From JBBQSN01 sp038213835 (GTDB lineage Bacteria; Actinomycetota; Actinomycetes; Actinomycetales; CAWJMD01): a stretch of DNA of 15,650 nt. The DNA lies in contig JBBQSN010000080.1 of NCBI GenBank assembly GCA_038213835.1, positions 1 to 15,650 on the forward strand, given 5' to 3'. A model generated the notes under the pieces. The model was not told the origin of the DNA and did no database searches. It saw only the letters and a list, made by a program, of their open reading frames with translations. The position numbers and the translations under genes are program-made. Positions 1 to 7,731 of the stretch are shown here, piece after piece. Numbering within the stretch: position 1 is the stretch's first letter; each line of letters begins with the position of its first letter.

Positions 1-42
1 GGGACGTGCCGTGAGCCGAGGCTCGACGTTGGTGGGCTGGAC

Positions 43-1671
<1,629 letters not shown>

Positions 1672-1679
1672 CTGGGTGG

Positions 1680-1686
1680 TTCCTCC
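1680..1686 (-). promoter_or_regulatory. Ribosome binding site of groEL2
   Basis: Read on the minus strand this is GGAGGAA, 8 nt before the ATG at 1671. It decides the groEL start against the longer open frame that runs up to 1800. Confidence 0.8.
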
Positions 1687-1793
1687 CGGACACGGGTGGG
1701 TCTGTAGAGCCCGATCCAGCGCCCGCGACGGACGGACCGCCCTCCGGACGCACCCTGCGCGCCCTCGGACGACCCTCACTGGGTCGAGCTGTG

Positions 1794-1820
1794 CTGGCAC
1801 TCACATGCACGGAGTGCCAG
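1794..1820. promoter_or_regulatory. CIRCE operator 1 (HrcA site), perfect inverted repeat
   Basis: CTGGCACTC, nine spacer bases, then GAGTGCCAG: two 9-base arms that are exact reverse complements with the N9 spacer diagnostic of CIRCE. It lies in the groEL leader, about 120 nt before the start codon and downstream of the predicted promoter. HrcA bound here would act as a roadblock, or the arms could form a hairpin in the mRNA. The match to CIRCE is seen directly; HrcA binding is inferred from the family. Confidence 0.9.
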
Positions 1821-1835
1821 AAGTGCCAAGGTCAA

Positions 1836-1864
1836 TGATTAGCACTCGACCCCAGCGAGTGCAA
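1836..1864 (-). promoter_or_regulatory. Predicted groEL2 promoter
   Basis: On the minus strand: -35 TTGCAC (1859-1864), 17-base spacer, -10 TAATCA (1836-1841), preceded by TGC as in an extended -10. The transcript would start near 1829, leaving a leader of about 155 nt that contains CIRCE 1. A second possible -35, TTGACC at 1830-1835, has no clear -10 at the right distance. Confidence 0.6.
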
Positions 1865-1865
1865 G
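1839..1865. promoter_or_regulatory. CIRCE operator 2 (HrcA site), imperfect
   Basis: TTAGCACTC, nine spacer bases, then GAGTGCAAG. The left arm is the textbook CIRCE arm; the right arm differs from GAGTGCTAA at two positions. It overlaps both the -35 and the -10 of the predicted groEL promoter, so HrcA binding would block RNA polymerase directly. It lies 18 bp upstream of CIRCE 1. Confidence 0.88.
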
Positions 1866-1897
1866 CGAGGGTCCCGTCCGGACGAGGGGAGTCGGGC

Positions 1898-1903
1898 TAG
1901 GCT
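1898..1903 (+). promoter_or_regulatory. Predicted -10 element of the small membrane protein gene (leaderless)
   Basis: TAGGCT fits TANNNT and ends 8 nt before the in-frame GTG at 1912, the spacing expected when transcription starts on the start codon. No good -35 is visible. The only purine-rich stretch, GAGGGGA at 1884-1890, is too far upstream to be a normal ribosome binding site. Confidence 0.45.
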
Positions 1904-1911
1904 CGGTGCTC

Positions 1912-2421
1912 GTGGGGCAGCAGAGCGGGGTGGACGTCGACGCGCCCGAGGTCCACCGGCTCGGTCGGGTCGCGGTGACCTGGAGGCTGACCGCCGTCGC
2001 GCTCTGCCTGGCCGTCCTCACCGTCGGCCAGCTCACCGACGACAACGACCTGTTCCCGCTCGGCTCGCTGTCGCAGTACGCCACCGCGCGCGACCCGAAC
2101 GGGACGGTGAACTCGGCGTACGTCCTGGCCGACACCACCGCCGGGACGACCGTGCGGGTCCCGCTGACCCCCCGCGGCGTCGGCGTCGGCCGGGCCGAGA
2201 TCGAGAACCAGATCGACCGGATCCTCGCCGACCCCTCGCTGCTGGAGGCGCTGGCGGACGCCCACGCCGGCCTGCACCCGCAGGAGCCCCGGTACACCCG
2301 GCTGGTCCTGTTCCGCACCGTCTCGCAGCTGCGGGACGGGCGCGCGACCGGTGAGGTCTTCGAGACCGAGCTGACCCGCTGGGACGTCGTCGGGTCCGTC
2401 GAGGAGGGGGACGCGCCGTGA
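1912..2421 (+). CDS. Small single-pass membrane protein, partner of an HTTM protein
   Basis: I do not recognise a named family. The product is 169 residues: a short basic N-terminus, one hydrophobic segment (about residues 21-40, ending VLTVGQL), then a soluble region of about 125 residues that probably lies outside the cytoplasm. This part begins with FPLGSLSQYA, has a strand-rich stretch (VRVPLTP) and ends acidic. The GTG at 1912 is preferred because a -10-like TAGGCT sits 8 nt upstream; GTG at 1906 or 1930 are in-frame alternatives. Its stop overlaps the GTG of the HTTM gene in a GTGA, so the two are translationally coupled and probably work together. It is divergent from groEL2, about 50 bp from CIRCE 2. 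The gene is real on frame length, coding bias and coupling; its function is unknown. Confidence 0.75.
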   Translation: MGQQSGVDVDAPEVHRLGRVAVTWRLTAVALCLAVLTVGQLTDDNDLFPLGSLSQYATARDPNGTVNSAYVLADTTAGTTVRVPLTPRGVGVGRAEIENQIDRILADPSLLEALADAHAGLHPQEPRYTRLVLFRTVSQLRDGRATGEVFETELTRWDVVGSVEEGDAP

Positions 2422-3302
2422 GGGCCGGGCGCGCAGTCGTGGCGTGGTGGGTCCGGCCCGTCCCGCTGGCCCGGATCGCCGTCCTGCGGACCGTGCTCTA
2501 CCTGTTCGTCGTCTGGGACGTCCTGTACCTCACCAACGACGTGCTCGGGCACGCCTACGCCCCCGACCTGGCGCGTCCGCTGCTGCTGTCGCGCCTGCTG
2601 CACCTGCCCGGGCCGTCCGTCCCGCTGGCCTGGACGCTGCTCGTGCTGGTCGTGGTCGCCTCGCTCGTGGCGGCCACCGGGCGGCTGCCCCGCCTCGCCG
2701 GCTGGACCGCGGGCATCGCCTTCCTGCTGTGGATGCTCGACTCCCAGGGGTTCTCCTACGTCTCGCACGACCACATGGCGCTGGTGCTGGCGCTCCTGGT
2801 CCTGCCCACGGTCGGACGGGCGCGGTTCACCGACACCGGCAGCAGCGAGGCGGCTGGGTGGGCGATCCGGGTGATCCAGGTCGCCACCGTGCTGACCTAC
2901 TTCGGGTCCGCGGTGGTCAAGTGGGTCCGGGCCGGCTCACCGTGGGCGTGGGCGAACGGCTCGGTCTTCGTCTGGGCGATCATGCGCCGCGGGAGCGAGG
3001 CCATCCGCTGGACCCTCGAGGTGCCGGTGCTGCTGCACGTGGGTCAGTGGGTGCTGCTGGTCGCCGAGTTCCTGGCTCCGGTGGCACTCGCGCTGAGGGG
3101 ACGCCTGCTGCTCGCGCTGGTGGCGTTCTTCCTGGTGTTCCACGCGATGACGTTCGTCGCGCTCGGCATCCACTTCCTTCCCACGGCGGTGTGCTGGCTC
3201 GCGTTCGCCCCGTCCGAGCGGCTGGTGCCGTGGGTGCAGGACCGCGCCGCAGGGGTGGCCCGCCGGGTCAGGCGGACGGCGCCAGCGACGGCATCGCCGT
3301 GA
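2418..3302 (+). CDS. HTTM-type polytopic membrane protein
   Basis: A 294-residue integral membrane protein with about seven to eight hydrophobic segments. The layout resembles the HTTM family (related to the membrane part of vitamin K-dependent gamma-carboxylase): an N-terminal RIAVLRTVLY helix, a YVSHDHMALVLALLVLP segment, a KW..AGSPWAWANG loop, then LLHVGQWVLLVAEFLAPVA and a late FHAMTFVALGIHFLP helix. These proteins have no established bacterial reaction, so no activity is assigned. The GTG start overlaps the upstream stop by 4 bp, with GAGGAGGGGG (2401-2410) as ribosome binding site. Its last 35 bp overlap the 3' end of the convergent FAD oxidoreductase gene. Membrane nature is certain; the HTTM assignment is by sequence pattern only. 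Confidence 0.8.
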   Translation: MRAGRAVVAWWVRPVPLARIAVLRTVLYLFVVWDVLYLTNDVLGHAYAPDLARPLLLSRLLHLPGPSVPLAWTLLVLVVVASLVAATGRLPRLAGWTAGIAFLLWMLDSQGFSYVSHDHMALVLALLVLPTVGRARFTDTGSSEAAGWAIRVIQVATVLTYFGSAVVKWVRAGSPWAWANGSVFVWAIMRRGSEAIRWTLEVPVLLHVGQWVLLVAEFLAPVALALRGRLLLALVAFFLVFHAMTFVALGIHFLPTAVCWLAFAPSERLVPWVQDRAAGVARRVRRTAPATASP

Positions 3303-4722
3303 TCCCGAACTCGCGCCGCAGCGCCGAGCGCGCGGCGTTCCACCCGCAGATCCCGTGCACGCCGGGACCCGGTGACGTCGACGAGGAGCAGAGGTAGACC
3401 CCGGGGACGCCGACCCGGTACGGGTCCAGGGTCGCGGTGGGACGCGCGAACACCTGGCGCAGGTCGACCGCGCCCGAGGCGATGTCGCCCGCCACGTAGT
3501 TCTCGTCGTGGTGGTCCATCTGCGCGGCCGGGACGCAGCGGCTCGCCACGACCAGGTCGCGAAAGCCCGGCGCGAACCGCTCCACCTGGGCGGTGACGTC
3601 CTCGGTGACGTCGCGGTGCGAGCCGGCCGGCACGTGGGCGTAGGTCCAGAACGGCCGCAGCCCCCCGACCTCCCGGCCCGGGTCCAGCACCGCGGGGTCG
3701 CTGACGAGCACGGCCGGGTGCTCGGCGTGGCGGCCGCGGTGCACGGCGTTCTCCGCCGCCGCCATCTGCCGGCGGCTGCCGCCGACGTGGATCGTCCCTG
3801 CGCGGTCGACCCCCTCCGCGGCCCAGGGGACCGGACCCGAGAGGACGAAGTCGACCTTGGCGGCCGCGTTCCCGTAGCGGAACCGGTTCAGGGCGCGGAC
3901 CCGCCGCACGGGCAGCCGCTCGCCGAGCACCTCGAGCAGGGTGCGGGGCGTGGTGTCGAACAGGTGTGCCCTAGCCGGCGGGAGGTCCTCCCAGCGCCCG
4001 ACGCGCGAGCCGGTGACGACCTGGCCGCCGTGCTGCTCGAGGTCCTCGACCAGGGCCGCGACGATCGCGCTGCTGCCGCCGACGGGGATCGGCCAGCCGG
4101 TGCCGTGCGCGAGCGCGCCGAGCAGCAGCGCCGCACCGGCCGAGGCCATCGACGGCAGCCGCGCGATCGAGTGCATCGCGACGCCGGTGAGCAGGGCTGG
4201 GGCGACGTCGTCACGGAACCGCAGGCCCCACCCGTACGTGCCCTGCTCCAGCACCCGCAGCGCCATCCGCACGGCTGTGCCCAGGTCCGGCGGGACGCTG
4301 CGCATGTCGCCCATCGCGAAGCCGACCAGGCCCTCCTGCCGCTCGACCAGCGGCTCCATCAGCTGCCGCCAGGCCCGGCCGTCGCGACCGAGCCCGTCGA
4401 CGGTGCGGTCGAGGTCCTGCCAGGCCAGGCCGGCGCGCCCGCCGTCCAGCGGCTGCGCGTAGGCGACCTGCGGCTGGGCCAGCCGCACCCCCCGGGCCGC
4501 GAGGTCGAGCTGCTGCAGGAACGGGGAGGCGACGGCCATCGGGTGCACGGCCGAGCAGACGTCGTGGACGACGCCGTCGGCCAGGCCCAGGTCGAGGGTG
4601 CGGGCACCGCCGCCCACGGTGTCCTGCGCCTCCAGCACCGTGACCTCGAGGCCCGCCCTGGCCATCGTCACGGCGGCGGCCAGGCCGTTGGGTCCCGAAC
4701 CCACCACCACGACGTCGGTCAT
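3268..4722 (-). CDS. Phytoene desaturase-like NAD(P)/FAD-dependent oxidoreductase
   Basis: A 484-residue flavoprotein of the CrtI-like amine oxidase/phytoene dehydrogenase superfamily. The N-terminus has the FAD-binding dinucleotide fold: GSGPNG at residues 8-13, the ribose-binding Glu at 31, then the GG-containing stretch VGGGAR. Near the C-terminus (about 443-475) is the second flavin signature, YLCSSSTSPGPGVHGICGWNAA. Family members dehydrogenate or isomerise hydrophobic polyenes or related lipids; no carotenoid genes surround this one, so the substrate is open. The start is ATG at 4722, with only a weak G-rich ribosome site. Its stop lies inside the convergent HTTM gene. It follows the DUF1905 gene in the same direction, 51 bp away, with a GC-rich hairpin between, so shared transcription is uncertain. 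Confidence 0.9.
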   Translation of the reverse strand: MTDVVVVGSGPNGLAAAVTMARAGLEVTVLEAQDTVGGGARTLDLGLADGVVHDVCSAVHPMAVASPFLQQLDLAARGVRLAQPQVAYAQPLDGGRAGLAWQDLDRTVDGLGRDGRAWRQLMEPLVERQEGLVGFAMGDMRSVPPDLGTAVRMALRVLEQGTYGWGLRFRDDVAPALLTGVAMHSIARLPSMASAGAALLLGALAHGTGWPIPVGGSSAIVAALVEDLEQHGGQVVTGSRVGRWEDLPPARAHLFDTTPRTLLEVLGERLPVRRVRALNRFRYGNAAAKVDFVLSGPVPWAAEGVDRAGTIHVGGSRRQMAAAENAVHRGRHAEHPAVLVSDPAVLDPGREVGGLRPFWTYAHVPAGSHRDVTEDVTAQVERFAPGFRDLVVASRCVPAAQMDHHDENYVAGDIASGAVDLRQVFARPTATLDPYRVGVPGVYLCSSSTSPGPGVHGICGWNAARSALRREFGITAMPSLAPSA

Positions 4723-4756
4723 ACCCCCAGCCTGGCACCCCCGCCCGCGCCGAGCA

Positions 4757-4772
4757 CGCCCGACCCCGGGCG
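4757..4772 (-). terminator. GC-rich hairpin after the DUF1905 gene
   Basis: CGCCCG, a 4-base loop, CGGGCG: a 6-bp all-GC stem immediately after the DUF1905 stop. There is no T-run, so it is at best a weak or actinobacterial-style terminator. A longer-range alternative pairs CCGCCCG (4741-4747) with CGGGCGG (4767-4773). Confidence 0.35.
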
Positions 4773-4773
4773 G

Positions 4774-5067
4774 TCAGGACAGCCGCTGGACCAGGTGCAC
4801 CGTCACGTCGTCACCGACGCCCTTGCCGATCCGGGTCAGCAGCGGCCGCTTGACCGGCAGCATGTGCCCGCCGTCGCCGGTGGGCATGAACGAGGTGTCC
4901 AGCGGGCTGCCGTCGACCGTGCCGGTGACCTTGACCGCCCGGCGGGTGCCGAGCACCTCGGCCGACCCGGGCAGCAGCACGCAGGTCCAGGGCACGCCGC
5001 CGGCCTCGGCGAGCACGGTGGCGGTGAAGGTGACGTCGATCGGCACCCACTCCCTCACGGCGCTCAT
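4774..5067 (-). CDS. DUF1905 domain protein
   Basis: A 97-residue protein consisting of a single DUF1905 domain, a small beta-barrel-like module often found alone or fused to YdeI-type domains; its biochemical role is not established. Features of the family visible here are the early VTFTATVLAE strand, VKVTGTVDG in the middle, the GDGGHMLPVKRPLLTRIG stretch and the closing GDDVTVHLV. The frame is open further upstream, but ATG at 5067 is chosen because it forms an ATGA overlap with the stop of the alpha/beta hydrolase and begins the conserved domain. This coupling means the two are probably made together and controlled by the same TetR-type promoter. Domain identification is fairly sure; function unknown. 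Confidence 0.88.
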   Translation of the reverse strand: MSAVREWVPIDVTFTATVLAEAGGVPWTCVLLPGSAEVLGTRRAVKVTGTVDGSPLDTSFMPTGDGGHMLPVKRPLLTRIGKGVGDDVTVHLVQRLS

Positions 5068-5846
5068 CGCGCTGCCCCGTGCGCCAGGGCGGCGAGCTCG
5101 TCGGCCATCGGCACGGCCTCCCAGCCGTGCTCGGCCCCCGGCATCCGCGTCCACCGCGCCCCCGGCACCGCAGCGGCGACCGACTCGGCCGCCGGCACCA
5201 TCACGTCGTAGGTCTGCTCACCCACCATGGCGAGCACCGGCACCCGCAGGTGGCCGAACAGCTCGGCGTGCGGTGCGGACTCGGCCCAGGCCAACGAGTG
5301 CGCGTCGGCCCGCAGGCTGCCGGCCTGGTCGACCATCGCGGGCACGGCGCGCACGGCCTCGAGGATCTCGGGCGGCATGTCGCGCATGAAGGCGGTGAGC
5401 GCCCCGTCGAGGTCGCCGGCGTCCAGCAGGGCGTCGACGCCGTCGGACCACTCCTGCCCCCCGCTGCCGGGCGGGGCCAGCGGCGCCTCCCACAGCGCCA
5501 ACCCGCTCACCGGGACGCCCTGCACGGCGGCGTGCAGCGCGATCGCGCAGCCGGAGGAGTGCCCGCAGAGCACGGCGCTGCCCCCCACCGTCTCGACCAG
5601 GGCGGCGATCGCCGCCACCTCGCGCTCGAGCGAGACCGGCCCAGGGACGAAGCTCTCCCCCCGTCCGAGCCGGTCGTGCACCACGCTGGTGCAGCCTCGC
5701 TCGGCGAGCAGCTCTGCGGTCTGCGTGGTCACCGGGTCGATCTCGCGCCACGGGCCGGCGCCGGCCACGAACAGCACCGCGGGGCCGGTGCCGCGGCGGT
5801 CGAAGGCGACCCGGTCGCCCAGCGAGGTCATGATGGTGTCGGACAT
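5064..5846 (-). CDS. Alpha/beta hydrolase
   Basis: A 260-residue cytosolic alpha/beta-hydrolase fold protein. The nucleophile elbow is GHSSG at 95-99 with Ser97; His240 in GAEHGW is the likely catalytic histidine, and Asp214 (after the VGEQTYD strand) or Glu210 the acid. The oxyanion-hole strand is LFVAGAGPW (25-33), and VVHDRLGRGES (55-65) is the usual DxRGxGxS-like turn. The substrate cannot be told from sequence; esterase, lactonase or similar is possible. The ATG at 5846 has a strong GGAGGA site 4 nt upstream. It is transcribed divergently from a TetR regulator and overlaps DUF1905 by 4 bp. Repression by that regulator is inferred from the palindrome in its promoter. Confidence 0.93.
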   Translation of the reverse strand: MSDTIMTSLGDRVAFDRRGTGPAVLFVAGAGPWREIDPVTTQTAELLAERGCTSVVHDRLGRGESFVPGPVSLEREVAAIAALVETVGGSAVLCGHSSGCAIALHAAVQGVPVSGLALWEAPLAPPGSGGQEWSDGVDALLDAGDLDGALTAFMRDMPPEILEAVRAVPAMVDQAGSLRADAHSLAWAESAPHAELFGHLRVPVLAMVGEQTYDVMVPAAESVAAAVPGARWTRMPGAEHGWEAVPMADELAALAHGAAR

Positions 5847-5886
5847 GGGATCCTCCTACGAACTGGACCGATGAGTTCCGTTATCG

Positions 5887-5916
5887 AAACTAGACCGTCC
5901 AGTATGTTCTAGTCAA
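5887..5916 (-). promoter_or_regulatory. Predicted promoter of the hydrolase-DUF1905 operon
   Basis: On the minus strand: -35 TTGACT (5911-5916), 18-base spacer, -10 TAGTTT (5887-5892). The candidate TetR operator lies in the spacer and over the -10, as expected for repression. The mRNA leader would be about 35 nt and contains the GGAGGA site of the hydrolase. Confidence 0.55.
5889..5903. promoter_or_regulatory. Candidate TetR-family operator
   Basis: ACTAGAC-C-GTCCAGT is a 15-bp near-palindrome (6 of 7 arm positions pair) in the 93-bp gap between the divergent hydrolase and TetR genes. Related half-sites flank it: ACTGGAC at 5862-5868, an exact inverse of the right arm, and TCTAGT at 5908-5913. 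The neighbouring TetR protein is the obvious binder, which is inferred from position. Confidence 0.55.
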
Positions 5917-5939
5917 GGTCCCGTCTCGAGAGGACGACA

Positions 5940-6590
5940 ATGGCAGTGACGCCGGAGCACCCGCCGCTCCCCCGGTCGGTCCGCAAGCACCGGGCGATCC
6001 TGGCCGCGGCCGAGGAGCTGTTCCTGCGCGACGGCTACCCCACGACCACGATGGACGACGTCGCCGAGCACTCGAGCGTCTCGAAGCAGACCGTCTACAA
6101 GCACTTCGGCTCCAAGGAGACCCTCTTCGTCGAGCTGGTCGGGTCGATGACGGGCCTGGCCGGCGACGGCCTGCACGACCTCGACGAGCCCCCCGCTCCG
6201 GACGACGACGTCGGGGCCTGGCTGGAGCAGTACGGCCACGCCATGCTCGCCGCGGTGATGACACCCCGGCTGCTTCGACTGCGACGGCTGGTGATCGGCG
6301 AGGTCGCCCGCTTCCCCGACCTCGCCCGGGTGCTCCACGAGAACGGCCCGCAGCGCGCCATCGACTCGCTCGCCGACGCGCTCCGGGCGCTGGCCGAGCG
6401 CGGGCTGGTGCAGGTGCAGGAGCCGCTCGAGGCGGCCACCACGTTCAACTGGCTGGTGATGGGCGCACCGGTCAACGACGCGATGCTGCTCGGCGACGAC
6501 GACCTCCCCACCGACGCCGAGCTGCGCCGCCACGCCGCGACCGCCACCCGGGTGTTCCTGGCCGCCTACGGGCCGCTGCAGGAGTCCTGA
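5940..6590 (+). CDS. TetR/AcrR-family transcriptional regulator
   Basis: A 216-residue dimeric DNA-binding repressor. The N-terminal TetR helix-turn-helix is clear: AILAAAEELFLRDGYPTTTMDDVAEHSS followed by the recognition helix VSKQTVYKHFGSKETLF (about residues 19-63). The C-terminal ligand-binding half (about 80-205) resembles the AefR-like group, with RLRRLVIGEVARFPDLARVLHENGP and a late NWLVMGAPVNDAML helix. The inducer is unknown. ATG at 5940 has GAGAGG (5928-5933) upstream. Its divergent position and the palindromic site in the shared 93-bp control region suggest it represses the hydrolase-DUF1905 operon and possibly itself. The 3' end is 4 bp from the convergent LytR_C gene. Confidence 0.95.
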   Translation: MAVTPEHPPLPRSVRKHRAILAAAEELFLRDGYPTTTMDDVAEHSSVSKQTVYKHFGSKETLFVELVGSMTGLAGDGLHDLDEPPAPDDDVGAWLEQYGHAMLAAVMTPRLLRLRRLVIGEVARFPDLARVLHENGPQRAIDSLADALRALAERGLVQVQEPLEAATTFNWLVMGAPVNDAMLLGDDDLPTDAELRRHAATATRVFLAAYGPLQES

Positions 6591-6594
6591 GCCG

Positions 6595-7257
6595 TCAGGC
6601 CCGGTCGGCGCCGAGGACGACGACGACCTGGCCGTCGACGCTGTCGTCGAGCTCTGCGGTGGCGTCGAGGTCGGCGGCCACCGCCTCGGCCGTGGCCTGC
6701 TGCTCGGGGTCGGAGTAGAGGACCACCGAGGCCTCGACCGGCGCCGGGGCGTTGCCCACGGTCTCGACGGTCCAGCCCAGCTCCTCGAGCTCGGCGCCGA
6801 CCTCGCCGGCCAGGCCGGTCGTGCTGGTGCCGTTGAGCACCACCAGCGGGACCGACCGGTCGGCGGTCGGCGCCGGGGAGCTGGTGGCGGGCGGCTGCGA
6901 GGTGGCGGGCGGGGCAGTGGTCTCGGCGGGCGGGGCGGACGTCTCGCCGGTGGCGGCCGGGTCGCTGCCGGCCGAGGCGCCGGGCGTGCCCGCCGGGGCG
7001 GCGCTGCCGGGGTCGTCGCCACCGGTGAGCAGGCCGAACGCGACGACGATCGCCACGACGACGACCAGGGCGACCACGAGGAACGGCAGCTGCTCGAGGA
7101 CCGCGGGGGTGGCGGTGCGGTGCGCGCCTCGACGCTGCCCCGGCTCGTCGTCGACGTCGAAGTCGTCGGTCGGGTAGTCGGCGTCAGGACGTGGCGGGGT
7201 GGCGGTCCGCCGCTGCGGGAAACGGCTCCGCCCGGACCCGCTCGAGGTGCTCGTCAC
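6595..7257 (-). CDS. LytR_C-domain membrane protein, VirR-like
   Basis: A 220-residue protein of three parts. The cytoplasmic N-terminus (1-52) is polar and acidic (DADYPTDDFDVDDEPG); a single membrane span covers about 55-79 (LPFLVVALVVVVAIVVAFGLL). A Pro/Thr/Ser/Ala-rich linker (about 80-130) leads to an extracytoplasmic LytR_C domain (about 132-217: VPLVVLNGTSTTGLAGEVGAEL..GWTVETVGN...VVVVLGA). In M. tuberculosis the equivalent DUF3263 neighbour is Rv0431/VirR, linked to the cell envelope and vesicle release. The order here is the same, so orthology is likely but not proven. GTG at 7257 is the start. It lies 31 bp after the DUF3263 gene and is probably co-transcribed from its promoter. Confidence 0.9.
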   Translation of the reverse strand: MTSTSSGSGRSRFPQRRTATPPRPDADYPTDDFDVDDEPGQRRGAHRTATPAVLEQLPFLVVALVVVVAIVVAFGLLTGGDDPGSAAPAGTPGASAGSDPAATGETSAPPAETTAPPATSQPPATSSPAPTADRSVPLVVLNGTSTTGLAGEVGAELEELGWTVETVGNAPAPVEASVVLYSDPEQQATAEAVAADLDATAELDDSVDGQVVVVLGADRA

Positions 7258-7288
7258 CCGGAGAGTCTCCCAGACCGCGCAGGGATGC

Positions 7289-7579
7289 TCAGACCTGGAC
7301 GCCCAGGCGGCGGGCCGAGCGGGCCCGCTGGCGCGAGGCGCGCATGCGGCGCAGCCGCTTCACCAGCATGGGGTCGTGGGCGAGCGCGGGCGGGGAGTCG
7401 ATCAGGGCGTTGAGCACCTGGTAGTACCGGGTGGCCGACATCTCGAACAGCTCGCGGACGGCCTGCTCCTTCGCGCCGGCGTACTTCCACCACTGCCGCT
7501 CGAAGTCGAGGATGCGGCGGTCACGCTCGGACAGCGCGGCACCCACCACCTCGGCGCCGGTGATCTGTGCGGCGTCCAT
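7289..7579 (-). CDS. DUF3263 family protein
   Basis: A 96-residue basic protein of the actinobacterial DUF3263 family. The hallmark core is LSERDRRILDFERQWWKYAGAKEQAVRELFEMSATRYYQVLNALID followed by ALAHDPMLVKRLRRMRASR. The helical spacing and the SATRYYQVLN helix suggest a small helix-turn-helix fold that could bind DNA or RNA, but no function is established to my knowledge. ATG at 7579 has a GGGAGGGAG site upstream. It is the first gene of a probable two-gene unit with the LytR_C gene, in the same order as Rv0430-Rv0431. Confidence 0.95.
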   Translation of the reverse strand: MDAAQITGAEVVGAALSERDRRILDFERQWWKYAGAKEQAVRELFEMSATRYYQVLNALIDSPPALAHDPMLVKRLRRMRASRQRARSARRLGVQV

Positions 7580-7621
7580 CGTGACTCCCTCCCGCGCGGT
7601 CGCGGATCGCGTTCGAGCGGC

Positions 7622-7650
7622 ACTCTACGTGCGAACCACACGGTTGTCAT
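7622..7650 (-). promoter_or_regulatory. Predicted promoter of DUF3263-LytR_C
   Basis: On the minus strand: -35 ATGACA (7645-7650), 17-base spacer, -10 TAGAGT (7622-7627). Both hexamers are close to the housekeeping consensus and the spacing is optimal. The start codon is about 43 nt downstream of the -10. Confidence 0.65.
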
Positions 7651-7718
7651 TCCGCCTCGGCGCGACGGGCCCGGGACGACACGCCACCCTCGCCCGGACG
7701 GCGCAGCGCCCGCCCCGG

Positions 7719-7724
7719 TAGCGT
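7719..7724 (+). promoter_or_regulatory. Predicted -10 element of ung (leaderless)
   Basis: TAGCGT lies 7 nt before the GTG start of ung, with no ribosome binding site between them, which fits a leaderless transcript. No convincing -35 is seen. Confidence 0.5.
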
Positions 7725-7731
7725 CCGAGCC

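Noticed and set aside
13..24. Inverted repeat GAGCC-GA-GGCTC downstream of groEL2, as a terminator
   Set aside because: The loop would be only 2 bases and the stem 5 bp, with no T-run; too tight to form as written.
3508..5211. 567-codon plus-strand frame across the oxidoreductase and DUF1905 genes
   Set aside because: It spans several recognised minus-strand genes and their gaps, and is low-complexity; it is a shadow frame.
6880..6990. Repetitive GGCGG/GGTGGCGG stretch as a DNA repeat element
   Set aside because: It encodes the Ala/Pro/Thr linker of the LytR_C protein in frame; the repetition follows from the low-complexity linker.
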